From Rhodothermales bacterium (lineage in GTDB: Bacteria > Bacteroidota > Rhodothermia > Rhodothermales > JANQRZ01): a stretch of 64,000 nt of DNA. The stretch covers positions 1 through 64,000 of the forward strand of contig JBDUXZ010000008.1 in assembly GCA_039944855.1 (NCBI GenBank), in the 5' to 3' direction. The position numbers were made by a program, and so were the translations under genes. Below the pieces are notes generated by a model. That model ran no database searches, had not been told where the DNA came from, and saw only the letters and a program-made list of their open reading frames with translations. Below are positions 62,629 through 64,000 of this stretch, piece after piece (position 1 is the stretch's first letter; the number at the start of each line of letters is the position of its first letter).

Positions 62629-62681
62629 CTCTCCCTCTCCCCCCGTCAAGGGGGAGTACCGCGTAGCGGGGAGGAGGTCCC
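62629..62681. repeat. Dispersed C/G-rich palindromic repeat, copy D (intergenic)
   Basis: CTCTCCCTCTCCCCCCGTCA, AGGGGGAGTACCGCGTAGCG, GGGAGGAGGTCCC in sequence. It fills the gap between the two nuclease genes and is the only full intergenic copy. Confidence 0.6.
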
Positions 62682-62697
62682 TGCCGATCACGCGCCC

Positions 62698-64000
62698 ATG
62701 CGATCCCCATCCCTACTCCTCCTCATCCTCCTCGCCTCCCCCACCGCTGCGCAGCCGTGCGAAGGACGGGGGTGGACGCTCCGCGCCTGCCTCCGCGCCA
62801 CCTACAAACCGGCCGACCTCGCCCTCGACTACGACGCCCAGCGCGACCGTCTCTTCGCCGACGTGTGGCTCGAAACCGACACAGCCGGCGTCGCCCGGAT
62901 CGAAGGGGCCTACGGCGGAATGACCGTCGTGATCGACCCCGACAGCGCCGCCTCCCCACGCGAGCAGGCACAGAGCCGCAGCTTCAACACCGAGCACGTC
63001 TACCCCCAGAGCCGCGGGGCCTCGAGTGGCAACGCCCGTGCCGACCTCCACCACCTCATGCCGGTGCAGGAGGCCATCAACTCCGCCCGCTCCAACTTCC
63101 CCTTCGATGAAGTGGGCGACGAGGCCGTGCTCTGGTGCCGGGTCGGAGGCTGCACCGCCACTCGGCCCACCACCTCCGGCGACGGCTCGTGGAGCCGGAT
63201 CTACCGCGAGGGCACCGGGCCGTTCTACCACGACGGCCGGTTCGAGCCCCGCGACGCCGTGAAAGGCGACGTGGCACGCGCCGCGTTCTACTTCGCCACC
63301 ATGTACCAGGTCGAGGCCGAGGACTCGATGACGTGGCCCGAGGGCCGCCGGTGGTTCCTCGACCAGCGCGACGTCCTCCTCGACTGGCACGAGGCCGACC
63401 CCCCCGACGCCGCCGAAACCGCGCGGACGTGGCGGGCCGCCGCCTACCAGGGCGACCGCCCGAACCCCTACGTCCTCTTCCCCCAGCTCGTCCGCGACGC
63501 CTTCTTCCGGGGGCAACAGCAGCAGGGCGGCGAGCCCGAGGTGTGGATCAACGAGCTCCACGCCACCAACGACGGCCCCGATACGGGCGAGGGCGTCGAG
63601 CTCGCGGGGCGCGCCGGGACCGACCTCTACGCCTGGCGGCTCGTCTTCTACGGCGGCCACGACGGCGAGCCCTACAACCCCATCGACTCCCTCGTCGCCG
63701 AGCGCGTGACGTTCGACCTCCCCATCCCCGACGAGGTCGGCAGGCTCGGGGCCGTCTGGCAGCCCGTGCGCGGGATGTGGAACCGCTGCAACGGCCTCGC
63801 CCTCTTCGACCCCGACCTCGAGCTCGTCCAGTTCCTCTCCTACGGCGGCTGCTCCTTCAACGTCGTCTCCGGTCCCGTCTACGACCACGCCCTCTCAAAC
63901 GGCGCATCCGGCGACCCCTCCGACGGACCCGACGCCGACACGCCCGACAGCCTCCTCTGGAGTACGCCCCTCCTCGGCCTCGGCGGACACGGACGGCCCC
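62698..64000 (+). CDS. Secreted endonuclease I with lamin-tail domain (3' end outside window)
   Basis: The frame is open from 62698 to the window end (434 codons). An N-terminal signal (SLLLLILLASPTAAQP) precedes an endonuclease I domain: SFNTEHVYPQSRGAS, ADLHHLMPVQEAINSARSNFPF, with His and Asn of the active site, and VKGDVARAAFYFATMY. From about residue 275 a lamin-tail-like domain begins (VWINELHATNDGPDTGEGVELAG). The C-terminus, where a type IX sorting domain would be expected in Bacteroidota, is outside the window. It is a secreted DNA-degrading enzyme. Confidence 0.85.
   Translation, partial: MRSPSLLLLILLASPTAAQPCEGRGWTLRACLRATYKPADLALDYDAQRDRLFADVWLETDTAGVARIEGAYGGMTVVIDPDSAASPREQAQSRSFNTEHVYPQSRGASSGNARADLHHLMPVQEAINSARSNFPFDEVGDEAVLWCRVGGCTATRPTTSGDGSWSRIYREGTGPFYHDGRFEPRDAVKGDVARAAFYFATMYQVEAEDSMTWPEGRRWFLDQRDVLLDWHEADPPDAAETARTWRAAAYQGDRPNPYVLFPQLVRDAFFRGQQQQGGEPEVWINELHATNDGPDTGEGVELAGRAGTDLYAWRLVFYGGHDGEPYNPIDSLVAERVTFDLPIPDEVGRLGAVWQPVRGMWNRCNGLALFDPDLELVQFLSYGGCSFNVVSGPVYDHALSNGASGDPSDGPDADTPDSLLWSTPLLGLGGHGRP

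Overview
The window is a high-GC accessory DNA segment, most likely a plasmid or plasmid-derived island of a Bacteroidota/Rhodothermota-type bacterium (Rhodothermales-like). This host guess is inference. It rests on high GC coding bias, gene starts without clear Shine-Dalgarno sequences, many lipoproteins, an endonuclease I with a lamin-tail domain, and an ArsR-controlled mer operon with a MerT-MerP fusion. A RepA_C-type initiator gene (5045-6163), an iteron array flanked by two DnaA boxes (50878-51104) and two tyrosine recombinases support a replicon. Both window ends cut through genes. I saw no tRNA, rRNA or CRISPR.

Layout. 1-6.2 kb: the end of an AbiH-like defence gene, an integrase, a large unknown protein with a strong dyad at its promoter, a TnpA-like protein that has lost its catalytic residues, and repA. 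6.5-22.2 kb: a copper/silver island. On the minus strand are an ion channel, a cytochrome c, a DUF305 membrane protein, a Cys-rich copper-storage protein and a CusRS-like two-component system. On the plus strand are a copper lipoprotein, a TolC-family protein, a multicopper oxidase, a CorE-type ECF sigma factor, a CopZ-like chaperone, CopA and CopB ATPases and a membrane protein. 22.2-28 kb: a mercury module (arsR-merTP-merP-merA-reductase), flanked by direct repeats of the 3' end of a P1B-4 ATPase gene. 28-49 kb, minus strand: a divalent-metal block. It has a P1B-4 ATPase, an antiporter, two ZIP-family transporters, a CDF transporter, DUF411, a ZntA-type ATPase with lspA, a Na+/Ca2+-type exchanger, a methyltransferase, a PII-like protein, a CzcCBA-type RND pump and a SmtB/CzrA-type repressor. 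49-52 kb: a truncated channel copy, uppP and the candidate origin. 52-64 kb, plus strand: a XerC/D-like recombinase and a run of mostly unassigned envelope genes. These include a YdjM-HlyD fusion, a TolC-like protein, a membrane-anchored P-loop ATPase and secreted nucleases, with dispersed palindromic repeats among and inside them.

How it works together. Copper control can partly be read from the DNA. Three near-identical boxes sit next to the cusR, copper-lipoprotein and copper-storage genes. A matching ECF promoter (TGTAACC, 15 nt, CGTCTTC) precedes both the sigma gene and copA, suggesting autoregulation and direct control of copA. The less ordinary items are the catalytically dead TnpA homologue beside repA, a paired 27-bp inverted repeat upstream of repA and of the second recombinase, iterons 45 kb from the only rep gene, and the 53.6-60.9 kb YdjM-HlyD/TolC/ATPase set. 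That set could be an undescribed envelope-spanning system.
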